A DNA stretch of 9,559 nucleotides. Origin: an uncultured Bacillota bacterium. GTDB taxonomy: Bacteria; Bacillota; Dehalobacteriia; UBA4068. Under the pieces are notes generated by a model. It was not told the origin of the DNA. It saw only the letters and a list, made by a program, of their open reading frames with translations, and made no database searches. Below are positions 1-6,617 of the stretch, in pieces; the stretch's first letter is position 1, and every line of letters begins with the position of its first letter. A program made the position numbers and the translations under genes. Location of the stretch: contig CAKRYM010000041.1 in the NCBI GenBank assembly GCA_934427095.1, positions 1 to 9,559 of the forward strand, read 5' to 3'.

Positions 1-365
1 TTCAGGGCTCGGCCAATAACCATTTTCCCGTTTCGCAAGGCTTGTTCTGCCTTGCCTTTGTCCCAGGTGTATGTAGCAGTAATCCCGTATTCCTTTAGCT
101 GTGGCACAAAGTAGGCAAAATCCGTCCCGTCATTGTAGGTACGGTAGTTATGCTTCACCGCCCAGTTGCAGGTTTCTGTGGGAAAACCCTTCTTCCCCGT
201 CAGCTCACTAATGACCATAGCCGCACAAGTGGGGCCACAGCCGGAAGTGCCAATGGTCTGTCTCTTGTCTCCGTGGTTGGAATACATAATATTTTTCCAG
301 CGGCTATCTGTTTGTTCATAATTCACTGGTCTTTGCGTGAAAACCACCCTCTTTCTTAAAATCAA
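1..365 (-). CDS. C39-like cysteine peptidase, putative phage endolysin (partial, 3' end beyond window)
   Basis: The gene reads leftward and is cut by the window edge after about 121 codons. The motif SGCGPTCAAMV (Cys near residue 43) fits the nucleophile region of peptidase C39-like domains (Peptidase_C39_2) found in Bacillota phage lysins. The preceding stretch NYEQTDSRWKNIMYSNHG and the following CNWAVKHNYRTYNDGT also fit that family as I know it. The catalytic His should lie beyond the window. The likely role is cleavage of peptidoglycan peptides at host lysis. The start is uncertain. A TTG at 365 has AAGGTG about 10 bases upstream, overlapping the stop of the gp10-like gene. A GTG at 347 is in frame, but its purine-rich stretch directly abuts it. 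There is no ATG in a usable position. It directly follows the gp10-like gene, where tail genes would normally come. Confidence 0.75.
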   Translation of the reverse strand, partial: MILRKRVVFTQRPVNYEQTDSRWKNIMYSNHGDKRQTIGTSGCGPTCAAMVISELTGKKGFPTETCNWAVKHNYRTYNDGTDFAYFVPQLKEYGITATYTWDKGKAEQALRNGKMVIGRAL

Positions 366-379
366 CAGGTATAAACACC

Positions 380-889
380 TTAATCCCTTGCTAAAAGTCG
401 CTCAGAATGGCTATTTTTAGGCCTTTTAGCTGGGGTTTTATTCTTCGACTTTTTGTATTCCCTCTTGGCCTTATCTACCATGAACAACCCTTGAACATAT
501 TGTGTACGAGTACCAACAACAATACCGACATCAGCCATCGGATCATACTCTAATTGCCCTGTAGCGGGGTTTACATATAGCCCGGGGACAAAATGCCTGT
601 TCATTAGGTGCCCATCATTAACGTATGAGGCGTACTCTTTGGTATTTGCCAATGTGGTAACAATGTTTGTGCCAGAGATCTGCGGTTGTGTTTTGCTATC
701 TTTCGCCCACCGTTGTTTCATTTCGCCGCTACGGGTGTTTGTTCCGGCTAAATCACGTCCAGTAGGCGGCGTTAAATCCGTTGCCTTTTCTACCGCACGC
801 AGTGTTGCCCCACGCATGATATCAGACAACTCAGCGGGAAGATTTGCAAGTAGCTTCTGCAAACGTTTTTCACTGCCCCGCAAATTCAT
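380..889 (-). CDS. HK97 gp10-like head-tail/tail-completion protein
   Basis: This 169-residue protein has the layout of the HK97-gp10_like family. It has a helical N-terminus, a central segment with TPPTGRDLAGTNTRSGEMKQ, the stretch YASYVNDGHLMNRHFVPG (family members have a YA.YVE.GH-like motif), and a TQYVQGLFMVDKA segment. Family members act at the head-tail junction or tail terminus of siphoviruses. The start is ATG at 889 with GGAGG seven bases upstream, and it overlaps the end of the previous gene by four bases (ATGA), so the two are probably coupled. The C-terminal 25 or so residues are very basic (KKSKNKTPAKRPKNSHSER), unlike a typical gp10 tail, and may be altered sequence near a deletion junction. 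The next gene downstream is the lysin. Confidence 0.75.
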   Translation of the reverse strand: MNLRGSEKRLQKLLANLPAELSDIMRGATLRAVEKATDLTPPTGRDLAGTNTRSGEMKQRWAKDSKTQPQISGTNIVTTLANTKEYASYVNDGHLMNRHFVPGLYVNPATGQLEYDPMADVGIVVGTRTQYVQGLFMVDKAKREYKKSKNKTPAKRPKNSHSERLLARD

Positions 890-1269
890 GTTCTTTCCTC
901 CACCAACAGAGCGATTTCTTGGTGTTCGAGGCCAGGAATAACGCCACCGAAGGGTTCATAATAATAATGCGGCTGTCCTGCAAAGGCTCGCAAATCAGGA
1001 GAGGTTCTTCCTAACAATGCACCTCGATGCACTATCAATTCATCCCCCGCCTGGATAGCATAACTATTATCACAGGCCAACATAAACGATTGTTTCACTT
1101 CGGCAGCGGTTTGTTTCATTTGTGGATCTTTGCTACTGCCCGTATAAACCCGGCAGGGAATAGCTGTAAAGATTTGTTCCCGCTGATATTCAGTTAAGTT
1201 CCCTGTCATTGTGTTAGCCACGCGACAAACATCTACGGTATCAGTGTACCATTGTGCAAAATTCACCAT
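886..1269 (-). CDS. Putative head-closure / head-tail joining protein
   Basis: This is a 127-residue, beta-rich-looking protein beginning MVNFAQWYTDTVDVCRV with CRVYTGSSKDP at about residues 39-49. The pattern of an N-terminal DxVxV-type strand, a middle VHRGALLGRTSPDLRAFAGQPHYYYEPFGG segment (in two parts) and a short C-terminus resembles small head-closure proteins (phage head-tail joining superfamily). Its position between the DUF4054-type adaptor and the gp10-like gene supports that role. The start is ATG at 1269 with GAGGTGAGG just upstream. The start lies eight bases after the stop of the displaced C-terminal remnant of the adaptor, the spacing expected for the original intact gene order. 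The family assignment rests mainly on synteny. Confidence 0.55.
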   Translation of the reverse strand: MVNFAQWYTDTVDVCRVANTMTGNLTEYQREQIFTAIPCRVYTGSSKDPQMKQTAAEVKQSFMLACDNSYAIQAGDELIVHRGALLGRTSPDLRAFAGQPHYYYEPFGGVIPGLEHQEIALLVEERT

Positions 1270-1277
1270 GCCTCACC

Positions 1278-1512
1278 TCAAATCACATAAGTGCCGCCCA
1301 TGCCGATTAATTTTGCACGATTAGCCAGCATTCGCCATGTTGATTAACTCAGCTAACATGGTCGCAGGCACCAAGGGATCTCCGGCAGAGGTGAAAAATT
1401 GCGGGAAGTCCTCTTGGAATTGCGCCTGTGTGTAATTACCTGAGCTAACGCCCAGGTTAGCGGCGGTTTCCCGAACGCCAAAAAATTGTGGTCTCGCCAT
1501 CCAATTATACAT
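1278..1512 (-). pseudogene. DUF4054-like head-tail adaptor, broken by an internal out-of-frame deletion
   Basis: The open frame 1512-1321 gives 63 residues. Its part YTQAQFQEDFPQFF followed by LVPATMLAELINMANAG matches the N-terminal pattern of DUF4054 adaptors (roughly FxxDFPxF...LxxxLxxA). Family members are about 120-130 residues, and this one stops at TAA right after NMANAG. In another frame, starting at 1328, the sequence LLANRAKLIGMGGTYVI (LL from the junction region) runs to a TGA at 1278. That is very like the usual C-terminus of the family, and its stop sits eight bases before the next start. About 50-60 codons between the two parts are missing. The start ATG at 1512 has AAAGGAGA about ten bases upstream. 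The head-tail adaptor is probably nonfunctional, unless the short N-terminal product retains some role. Confidence 0.65.
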
Positions 1513-1535
1513 TCCCGCAATTCTCCTTTCAGTTA

Positions 1536-1790
1536 TTATTCTTCCGCAGCTTTTTTACGCTGTTTCTGTTGTTTGACTGCCTCGCGAACGGTATCGGCTT
1601 CGGCTTCGGCTTTAGCAATTTCCGCATCTTTAGTGGAAGAAGAAACAACAATCATTCCATCTTTTACCATTGCATTAAACTGTTTGGTACGTCCCACCCA
1701 TTCAGGGGCATCACCAATGAAGCCGCACGGTGCGTAAAAGCGTTCACCCTGTTCCAAAAACAAGACAGCCTGCTTAGTCATGATAAACAT
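1536..1790 (-). CDS. Small phage protein following the major capsid gene, function unknown
   Basis: This is an 84-residue protein. The N-terminal half has hydrophobic strands (KQAVLFLEQGERFYAPCGF) and the C-terminal third is a highly charged, Ala/Glu/Lys-rich helix (from about residue 54), probably a coiled coil. I do not recognise the family. Small genes between the major capsid and adaptor genes often encode head decoration or minor head proteins, but nothing in the sequence proves this. The start is ATG at 1790 with GGGAGG seven bases upstream. A second in-frame ATG three codons later has poorer spacing. It lies about 15 bases after the major capsid stop and belongs to the same operon. Confidence 0.6.
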   Translation of the reverse strand: MFIMTKQAVLFLEQGERFYAPCGFIGDAPEWVGRTKQFNAMVKDGMIVVSSSTKDAEIAKAEAEADTVREAVKQQKQRKKAAEE

Positions 1791-1805
1791 AGTTACGCCT
1801 CCCTA

Positions 1806-2855
1806 TTAAGCGTCGCCGCCGATCTGATCCCAATAGGTGATCGTCTGGGGGTACATAACTTGCACTTCGGACAAGTTGGCCATAAACGCAGTATCATAGC
1901 AAGCGTTAGCCACATTCGGAGCGGACATAATGCGGCTCATCGGCACCAATTCATCCACCTTGACAAAGCGCTCATGATTGACATAACCCACCATACGATC
2001 AGTGCTGCCAGTGCCAGCGCCTTTGCACCAACTCGTGGCACCGATATACAGTTTAGCACCGTTCTTGTTGGCGATGTTGTTTTCCATGATGTAGTCATAA
2101 ATAGACTTGCCTGCCAGCTCGGTAACCATGGTAGTAAGAATATAGTTGTATTCTTCATACGGCAAAAGAATATGATTGGGGATAGCCTGCAAATCGTATT
2201 CAGCCTGCGCCCAAGTTTCGGTCAAAGCAGTATTAACGTCGGCCAAAATCTCTGCGGGGGTCTTGCTTGCCCAGTTCCCGTTGCCAGAGGCACCGTCAGC
2301 AACAGTGGATGCAGTGGCGTTGGGGTTATTGATAAGCACCGTGGTGTCATATTCGCTCAAGCCGACATATACGTTTGCATCCATATGCTTATCGTAAGCC
2401 ATGCGCACGCCGTCCTGCAAAAGCTGATCAAGAGAACGACCAATGAAATTAGCCCTCTGCATATCCTGGAACATAATGCGCAGTGCAACAGCGAAGGTAT
2501 GTGCCTTATAAATGCCTTTATCCACAGAAGCCTGGACGATAGGCAATCCATTAGAACCACCAGCCTGAACGGGACCATTAGTGGAACCGCCCGTTACACC
2601 ATAAGCAACAGACATAGCAGAAACGTAATCCACCCAACCGCCGCCACTCTGCACAACAATATCACGAGGATACGTGAAGCTAGTCAGAGGCTTGCGGATC
2701 ATCGGATCACGTTTTTCCAATTCGGACACTAAAAAAGCACCGCCAGAAGCGATGCCCGCAGCGTCCAAGGTGGGAATAGCACCGCCCATGGGAGCGGCAC
2801 CAGAAGAATTAATTACCCCGGCATTGAAATTGCCAATATTTTGATATTTAGCCAT
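1806..2855 (-). CDS. Major capsid protein, DUF2184-like (HK97-fold)
   Basis: This 349-residue protein begins MAKYQNIGNFNAG and has the features of DUF2184-type major capsid proteins. These include a Gly/Ala-rich N-terminus, the LEKRDPMIRKPLTSFTYPRD region near residues 46-65, and a central part with TFAVALRIMFQDMQRANF and LDQLLQDGVRMAYDKHMD. A domain with ANHILLPYEEY-like sequence (IPNHILLPYEEYNYIL) follows, and the C-terminus contains MYPQTITYWDQIGG. It would form the icosahedral shell. No protease gene is visible next to it, and the N-terminus shows no long delta-domain. The start is ATG at 2855 with GGGAGAG seven bases upstream. The gene lies 14 bases downstream of the ferritin-like protein. 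It is the largest intact head gene after the portal and minor capsid genes. Confidence 0.85.
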   Translation of the reverse strand: MAKYQNIGNFNAGVINSSGAAPMGGAIPTLDAAGIASGGAFLVSELEKRDPMIRKPLTSFTYPRDIVVQSGGGWVDYVSAMSVAYGVTGGSTNGPVQAGGSNGLPIVQASVDKGIYKAHTFAVALRIMFQDMQRANFIGRSLDQLLQDGVRMAYDKHMDANVYVGLSEYDTTVLINNPNATASTVADGASGNGNWASKTPAEILADVNTALTETWAQAEYDLQAIPNHILLPYEEYNYILTTMVTELAGKSIYDYIMENNIANKNGAKLYIGATSWCKGAGTGSTDRMVGYVNHERFVKVDELVPMSRIMSAPNVANACYDTAFMANLSEVQVMYPQTITYWDQIGGDA

Positions 2856-2869
2856 TTTCTCACTCTCCC

Positions 2870-3427
2870 TTAAGCGTTCAATCTAGTCAACAGGACCAAT
2901 TCTGCGATTCCGTTTTCATCGGCGGAGCCGCCCCACTGAGCGTTGGTAAGCTGAATGGTATTGGTGCTATCTGCTTCTGCTTCGGCACACATCTTCTCAT
3001 AGCTATTACGCCGGGAAGATTCTGCCGCAGCCTGGGCGCTATCTTTAGTGGCCTGCATGATATCGCCAATCATGTCTGGGCCTTTTACCGTTGCCAGCAG
3101 CGCATCCACGACGCGTGCGCGTTCTTTTCTGTCTTTGATCGCAGCAACCGCGGGACGCACCTTTTTCAGCAGATCGATAGCGGCATCGCGAGCGGCAGGG
3201 CTGCAAGCGTCCTCCATTTCTTCTGCGGGGACAGTGACAGCGGCTTCCGCCGCCGCTTCCAACAGCAAATCGGCAATAATCGCCTGATGGTCCGTTTCAT
3301 CTGCGTTAAGTTCCAAGAATTTGTCTATGTGGCTTTTTGGAGCCAATGCCATCAGCGCAGTATAAAGGCGCACTGTTTCGGTTTCAGCAGCCAAAGCCTT
3401 TTTTAGCAAATTAATGTATTCTTCCAT
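2870..3427 (-). CDS. Ferritin-like (ExxH) protein in the scaffold position
   Basis: This 185-residue protein sits between the minor capsid region and the major capsid gene, where scaffold or protease genes usually lie. The N-terminal 60 residues form two predicted helices with an iron-binding-like pattern: E15 and E17, then Y22, then E44-T-D-H47 in the second helix. This is the single Glu plus ExxH arrangement of half-ferritin (two-helix) proteins such as rubrerythrin-like and encapsulated ferritins. The middle (about 60-150) is Ala/Glu-rich and helical, like a scaffold. The end has the segment IQLTNAQWGGSADENGIAE. It may be a scaffold, a structural protein with a ferritin-like domain, or a cargo protein. 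The start is ATG at 3427 with AAAAGGAGA six bases upstream. A terminator-like hairpin lies only about 22 bases before that start. Confidence 0.6.
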   Translation of the reverse strand: MEEYINLLKKALAAETETVRLYTALMALAPKSHIDKFLELNADETDHQAIIADLLLEAAAEAAVTVPAEEMEDACSPAARDAAIDLLKKVRPAVAAIKDRKERARVVDALLATVKGPDMIGDIMQATKDSAQAAAESSRRNSYEKMCAEAEADSTNTIQLTNAQWGGSADENGIAELVLLTRLNA

Positions 3428-3448
3428 TTCTATCTCCTTTTGGGTATG

Positions 3449-3477
3449 AAAAAAGCGCTATGTGTAAACATAGCGCT
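3449..3477 (-). terminator. Intrinsic-terminator-like hairpin inside the late operon
   Basis: Reading leftward, the perfect 9-bp stem AGCGCTATG / CATAGCGCT has a six-base loop and is followed by six T (the last stem base included). It lies between the 92-residue gene and the ferritin-like gene, about 22 bases before the ATG at 3427. That leaves no room for a separate promoter. It may act as a partial terminator, an attenuator overcome by antitermination, or an RNA-stabilising hairpin that sets the level of the capsid genes. Confidence 0.75.
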
Positions 3478-3504
3478 CCACAAACCACCTGTTTTCAATG
3501 TTCG

Positions 3505-3783
3505 TCACTCGGCATCTTCTTCGCCGATAAATTCCCAGCGGCCACCTGGGGAACTCCCATCCCGTGGGGCTGGCTTTATACGTGAATACAAGTAATCCTC
3601 TCCGCTGTCATCAATCACTCGATAATCATCATTATTCCCCTCGTCCGTCCAGGCTTCGTAAATTTTCCCATTAGTCAGAGAGTCAACACCAAAGCTTTCC
3701 CCAACGTAGCGGAGGCGGAGGGTTCTTGCCGGTTTGTTTTCCGGCGGCGGGGGGGTGTAATATCTTCTTTCGTCTTTACTCAT
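3505..3783 (-). CDS. Small phage protein, possible SH3-like beta fold, function unknown
   Basis: This 92-residue protein has a proline-rich N-terminus (YYTPPPPENKPA), then RLRYVGESFGVDSLTNGKIYE, YRVIDDSGEDYLYS and GGRWEFIGEE. The GKIYE...YRVIDDSGEDYLYS pattern recalls small SH3-like proteins found in Bacillota phages between minor capsid and capsid genes. I recognise the look but not a named family. The start is ATG at 3783, overlapping the stop of the minor capsid gene by four bases (ATGA), with AAGGAAAA upstream, so translation is probably coupled. A terminator-like hairpin follows its stop. Confidence 0.6.
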   Translation of the reverse strand: MSKDERRYYTPPPPENKPARTLRLRYVGESFGVDSLTNGKIYEAWTDEGNNDDYRVIDDSGEDYLYSRIKPAPRDGSSPGGRWEFIGEEDAE

Positions 3784-5201
3784 TTTCTTTTTTCCTTCCG
3801 CATTTTGACTTTGGCATCATACTGGATGCCGTCCAATTCATACCAATGAACGTCAAAGAGGTATTGAACACTTTCAATTTTTCCAACTTTTTTCTTCCAC
3901 TGGCCAACTTGTCCGCCGTGGTCTAGAATCAATCCAGCCTCTGCGCGAAGAATATTTTTTGACCCAAGGCCGGCGATTGTTTTTGTTGTCAAAAACTTGG
4001 CCCCAGTGGGGATAAAGCCATCTTCTCCATTAATATTATAATCCAATTTCTGTTGTAAGTAAAGTCTTTTTCTGTAATCATATTGCCATTTCTGAAAAAC
4101 AGAATCATCCGCCAGTTTGTGTTTCTGGAATGTAGAAAAGGTTTTAGGAATTGCATCACCCAAAGTAACTCTATATTCTTCCCACTGTCTGTATTCTTGA
4201 AGCCATTTGGACCGTGCCGCCTCCTTTTGCCGATAAGCCTTTATTTGCGCTTCCGTCCTGGGATCACGAGTAAATGGGTTTTTCTTTGGGTTTGAGAAAT
4301 CTTTTATTTCTTGAATCTCTTTTTCGGATCGCCCTACCGTTGTCCACGGGACAAGCACATGTAGGCAATTTGGGTGAATGTTTAGCCAGGTGTTTGCCAA
4401 GGTGTCAGGTCCATTCGGATCAACCTTTCCAAAAGCATCAGCCAAGGAAGGAAAATCGGGATTGGTTCCGCTTTTGGAATAAACACGCCCCTCATATGGA
4501 GCGCACAAAGCACAAGTAGTATTATGGCTGCTTATCTTATATAGGTCATGTTCCGGGTCTGCCGTTAGAACCGCCATAACTTCCGCTTGCCTTGATGTTG
4601 TCCGCGCTACCATGGAACAATAAGTATGCAAACTCCATTTCCGGCCTGCCTTATCGATAAAGGCTGTCACACCATCGCGTCTCAATGCATCCACAAAAGC
4701 AGGAACAGTTTTGTTTACTCCTATGCCTTTTGCCTGCATAGCCGCAACCTGCTCCAATCCAATCTGTCGGTAAATATCAGAATCAACACGGCCAAGAATC
4801 GCGCTTTGCAATTCCGTCATAGTTGTCATTGCCGCATCGGTAATCTCTCCCATCATTTGAGACACAAGAGCATCAACAACAGCATTTTGTTCAGCACTTA
4901 ATATTTCAGCATTCGTATATCCCGCAATATGCTTTTGTACGTTCTCTAGGATTTTTCTCGCTTCTGGCACGCGTACATAAAACTGCTTTTCAATCATCCT
5001 GGGAACATATTCCCAGCTATCGCTTTCCATTTTGCGAAGGATTGTCTGAACCCGCTCTAAAGCAGCCACAGCGTGATAGTCTACTAAGCCTAATGAACGC
5101 AACCGGCCAATTTCATTTATGATATCGGTTTCGGCTTTCAAGTAAATAGATATCAATTTTTCTAATTCTTTATCAACCGACCCCAACGTAAATGTTGGCA
5201 C
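3780..5201 (-). CDS. Phage minor capsid protein (Phage_min_cap2-like) with a C-terminal toxin-like domain
   Basis: This is a 473-residue protein. Residues about 1-225 are mostly helical, with FVDALRRDGVTAFIDKAGRKW near 169-189 and YCSMVARTTSRQAEVM near 194-209. Next come a conserved Cys/His cluster, HNTTCALCAPYEGRVYS at 226-242 (C230, C233), and IHPNCLHVLVPW at 275-286 (H276, C279, H281). This is the hallmark of phage minor capsid proteins of the Mu F / SPP1 gp7 / min_cap2 type, which bind the portal. After a charged linker (about 300-380), residues about 390-470 form a separate domain with GFIPTGAKFLTTKTIAG and KKVGKIESVQYLFDVHWYE. This looks like the small nuclease- or toxin-like domains appended to such head proteins. 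The GTG start at 5201 has GGGGGA eight bases upstream and follows the portal stop by three bases. Confidence 0.8.
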   Translation of the reverse strand: MPTFTLGSVDKELEKLISIYLKAETDIINEIGRLRSLGLVDYHAVAALERVQTILRKMESDSWEYVPRMIEKQFYVRVPEARKILENVQKHIAGYTNAEILSAEQNAVVDALVSQMMGEITDAAMTTMTELQSAILGRVDSDIYRQIGLEQVAAMQAKGIGVNKTVPAFVDALRRDGVTAFIDKAGRKWSLHTYCSMVARTTSRQAEVMAVLTADPEHDLYKISSHNTTCALCAPYEGRVYSKSGTNPDFPSLADAFGKVDPNGPDTLANTWLNIHPNCLHVLVPWTTVGRSEKEIQEIKDFSNPKKNPFTRDPRTEAQIKAYRQKEAARSKWLQEYRQWEEYRVTLGDAIPKTFSTFQKHKLADDSVFQKWQYDYRKRLYLQQKLDYNINGEDGFIPTGAKFLTTKTIAGLGSKNILRAEAGLILDHGGQVGQWKKKVGKIESVQYLFDVHWYELDGIQYDAKVKMRKEKRK

Positions 5202-5204
5202 TGA

Positions 5205-6617
5205 TTATTCCCCCATAAGCCCCACTAACGGATCACGCAATGCCGTAGCATCCTGATAAGTTTTCCCTTTGTTTGCTTCTATTTCTTCATCCGTCAGCGT
5301 GCCAAAAATCCCCGTTTCTTCCTCAAGCTTTTTTAATTCCTTTTGTGCTGTATCAACATTAAGTAATCCAGCTTGATATGCGGCAACGATCGTTTCCGCT
5401 TTGGCCTTCGCAATTTCCGCTGTCTCTTTGGCTGTTGGCGTCCAGAGCGGAGGGAAAGTGATTTGCAGATCGTCAGGGATCGCACCCCAGGCAGACATTG
5501 CCAAAACGGGTAACAATTTTTCCAAAACTGGGCGCAGCTTGCTCTCTCGCAAAGTATCCACATAATCGTAATAATTCCGCAAATCGCTCTCACCCGTGGA
5601 ATTCATCCCAGCAGGAGACCGACCAAAAAGCTTGGTCATAGGATAGTGGCTTGCCCCACACAGATTCAAGCACATGGATTCATAAACAGAATCCAAGCCA
5701 CCAAAGCTGTACTGGGTGTTGGTAAGCTGATCACCCTTGTTGACTAGCTGCATCCCAAAGTTAGAACGCATAACACTTTGTGCCTGCACGACTCGCCAGA
5801 ACCTTTTTTGCTGCTCGACACTGCCAAGGGAGAACAACTGATCTAGGTTCTGTACTTCCATAGTATTAATGTTTGCCTGAAAGGTTAGCGCGGCCATATT
5901 TGCGCTCACATTATCGTGGGCAACCACTTCTTTGTAAAGGGCTTCGATTTCCGATTCGCCCCAATACATTTCCGCAACCCGTTCTAAATATGGCAACTCG
6001 CGCCCCGTGAAACGAATAATGCGCGAATGGTGAACCTTAGCCACCATACCGCCATCCGCATTGGTCACCTGATAATATTTAGGCAAGTTGAACTCGGGGT
6101 TGGCGATATCTGTGACCAACTCCACATCAGGCGTAACCCCACTCCATCGATCCAAAATATAAAGCCCAGCAAAACTACCGGGCATAACCGTCTCTAAATC
6201 TAGCGGCTCAGCAAGCCTGCTTTCTTGCCCTCGAATCATAATTAAGGCCACCGCTCCACCGTACAACCGCCCCCATTTAAGGCCCTCAGACAATTTACCA
6301 CGCAGGTCGGCAATGCGTTCAACGCGGGAAAGCTCATCTAAGTAGTCCGGGGATATGCTACCGCCTAATTTATACCACTCGCGGAGCATGTCATCGACCA
6401 TCAACCCGACAACATTTTGCACTACCCAGTTATCGCGATAAAGTGAATTAAGTAGCGCATAATTATCCGTCATCCTTGTCAAGGGATAATCTGTTGCTTC
6501 CAGGGGTGATTGCGATCCATACCCCAACCGGAATAAGGGGTTGGAAAATGCATCCGCGGTCATTATAGGATTTTCTTGCACGCCGCCTTTGGGCGTGTTT
6601 TTATTTCTGCGTGACAC
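5205..6617 (-). CDS. Portal protein, DUF1073 / HI1409 family
   Basis: This 470-residue protein has the N-terminal pattern of DUF1073 portals: ATDYPLTRMTDNYALLNSLY at about 41-60 and then DNWVVQNVVGLMVDDMLREW. It continues with LKWGRLYGGAVALIMIRGQE and HHSRIIRFTGRELPY, and ends in a long helical C-terminal part (AEIAKAKAETIVAAYQAG). Portals form the dodecameric DNA channel at one capsid vertex and dock the terminase. The start is GTG at 6617, overlapping the terminase stop by one base (TAGTG), with GGAGG eleven bases upstream. DUF1073 also names the N-terminal region of some anti-CBASS proteins. The paired HxT/S motifs of a 2H phosphodiesterase are not present here, so a portal role is by far the better fit. 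Confidence 0.88.
   Translation of the reverse strand: MSRRNKNTPKGGVQENPIMTADAFSNPLFRLGYGSQSPLEATDYPLTRMTDNYALLNSLYRDNWVVQNVVGLMVDDMLREWYKLGGSISPDYLDELSRVERIADLRGKLSEGLKWGRLYGGAVALIMIRGQESRLAEPLDLETVMPGSFAGLYILDRWSGVTPDVELVTDIANPEFNLPKYYQVTNADGGMVAKVHHSRIIRFTGRELPYLERVAEMYWGESEIEALYKEVVAHDNVSANMAALTFQANINTMEVQNLDQLFSLGSVEQQKRFWRVVQAQSVMRSNFGMQLVNKGDQLTNTQYSFGGLDSVYESMCLNLCGASHYPMTKLFGRSPAGMNSTGESDLRNYYDYVDTLRESKLRPVLEKLLPVLAMSAWGAIPDDLQITFPPLWTPTAKETAEIAKAKAETIVAAYQAGLLNVDTAQKELKKLEEETGIFGTLTDEEIEANKGKTYQDATALRDPLVGLMGE

Noticed and set aside
1488..2732. A long plus-strand open frame (about 414 codons) opposite the capsid genes
   Set aside because: It is antisense to the well-supported major capsid gene and the gene next to it, has no matching domain pattern and no clear ribosome binding site. 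It is a shadow of the capsid reading frame.
5205..6617. Anti-CBASS (Acb1-like) phosphodiesterase reading of the DUF1073 gene
   Set aside because: The paired HxT/S catalytic motifs of 2H phosphodiesterases were not found, while gene order and length fit a portal.
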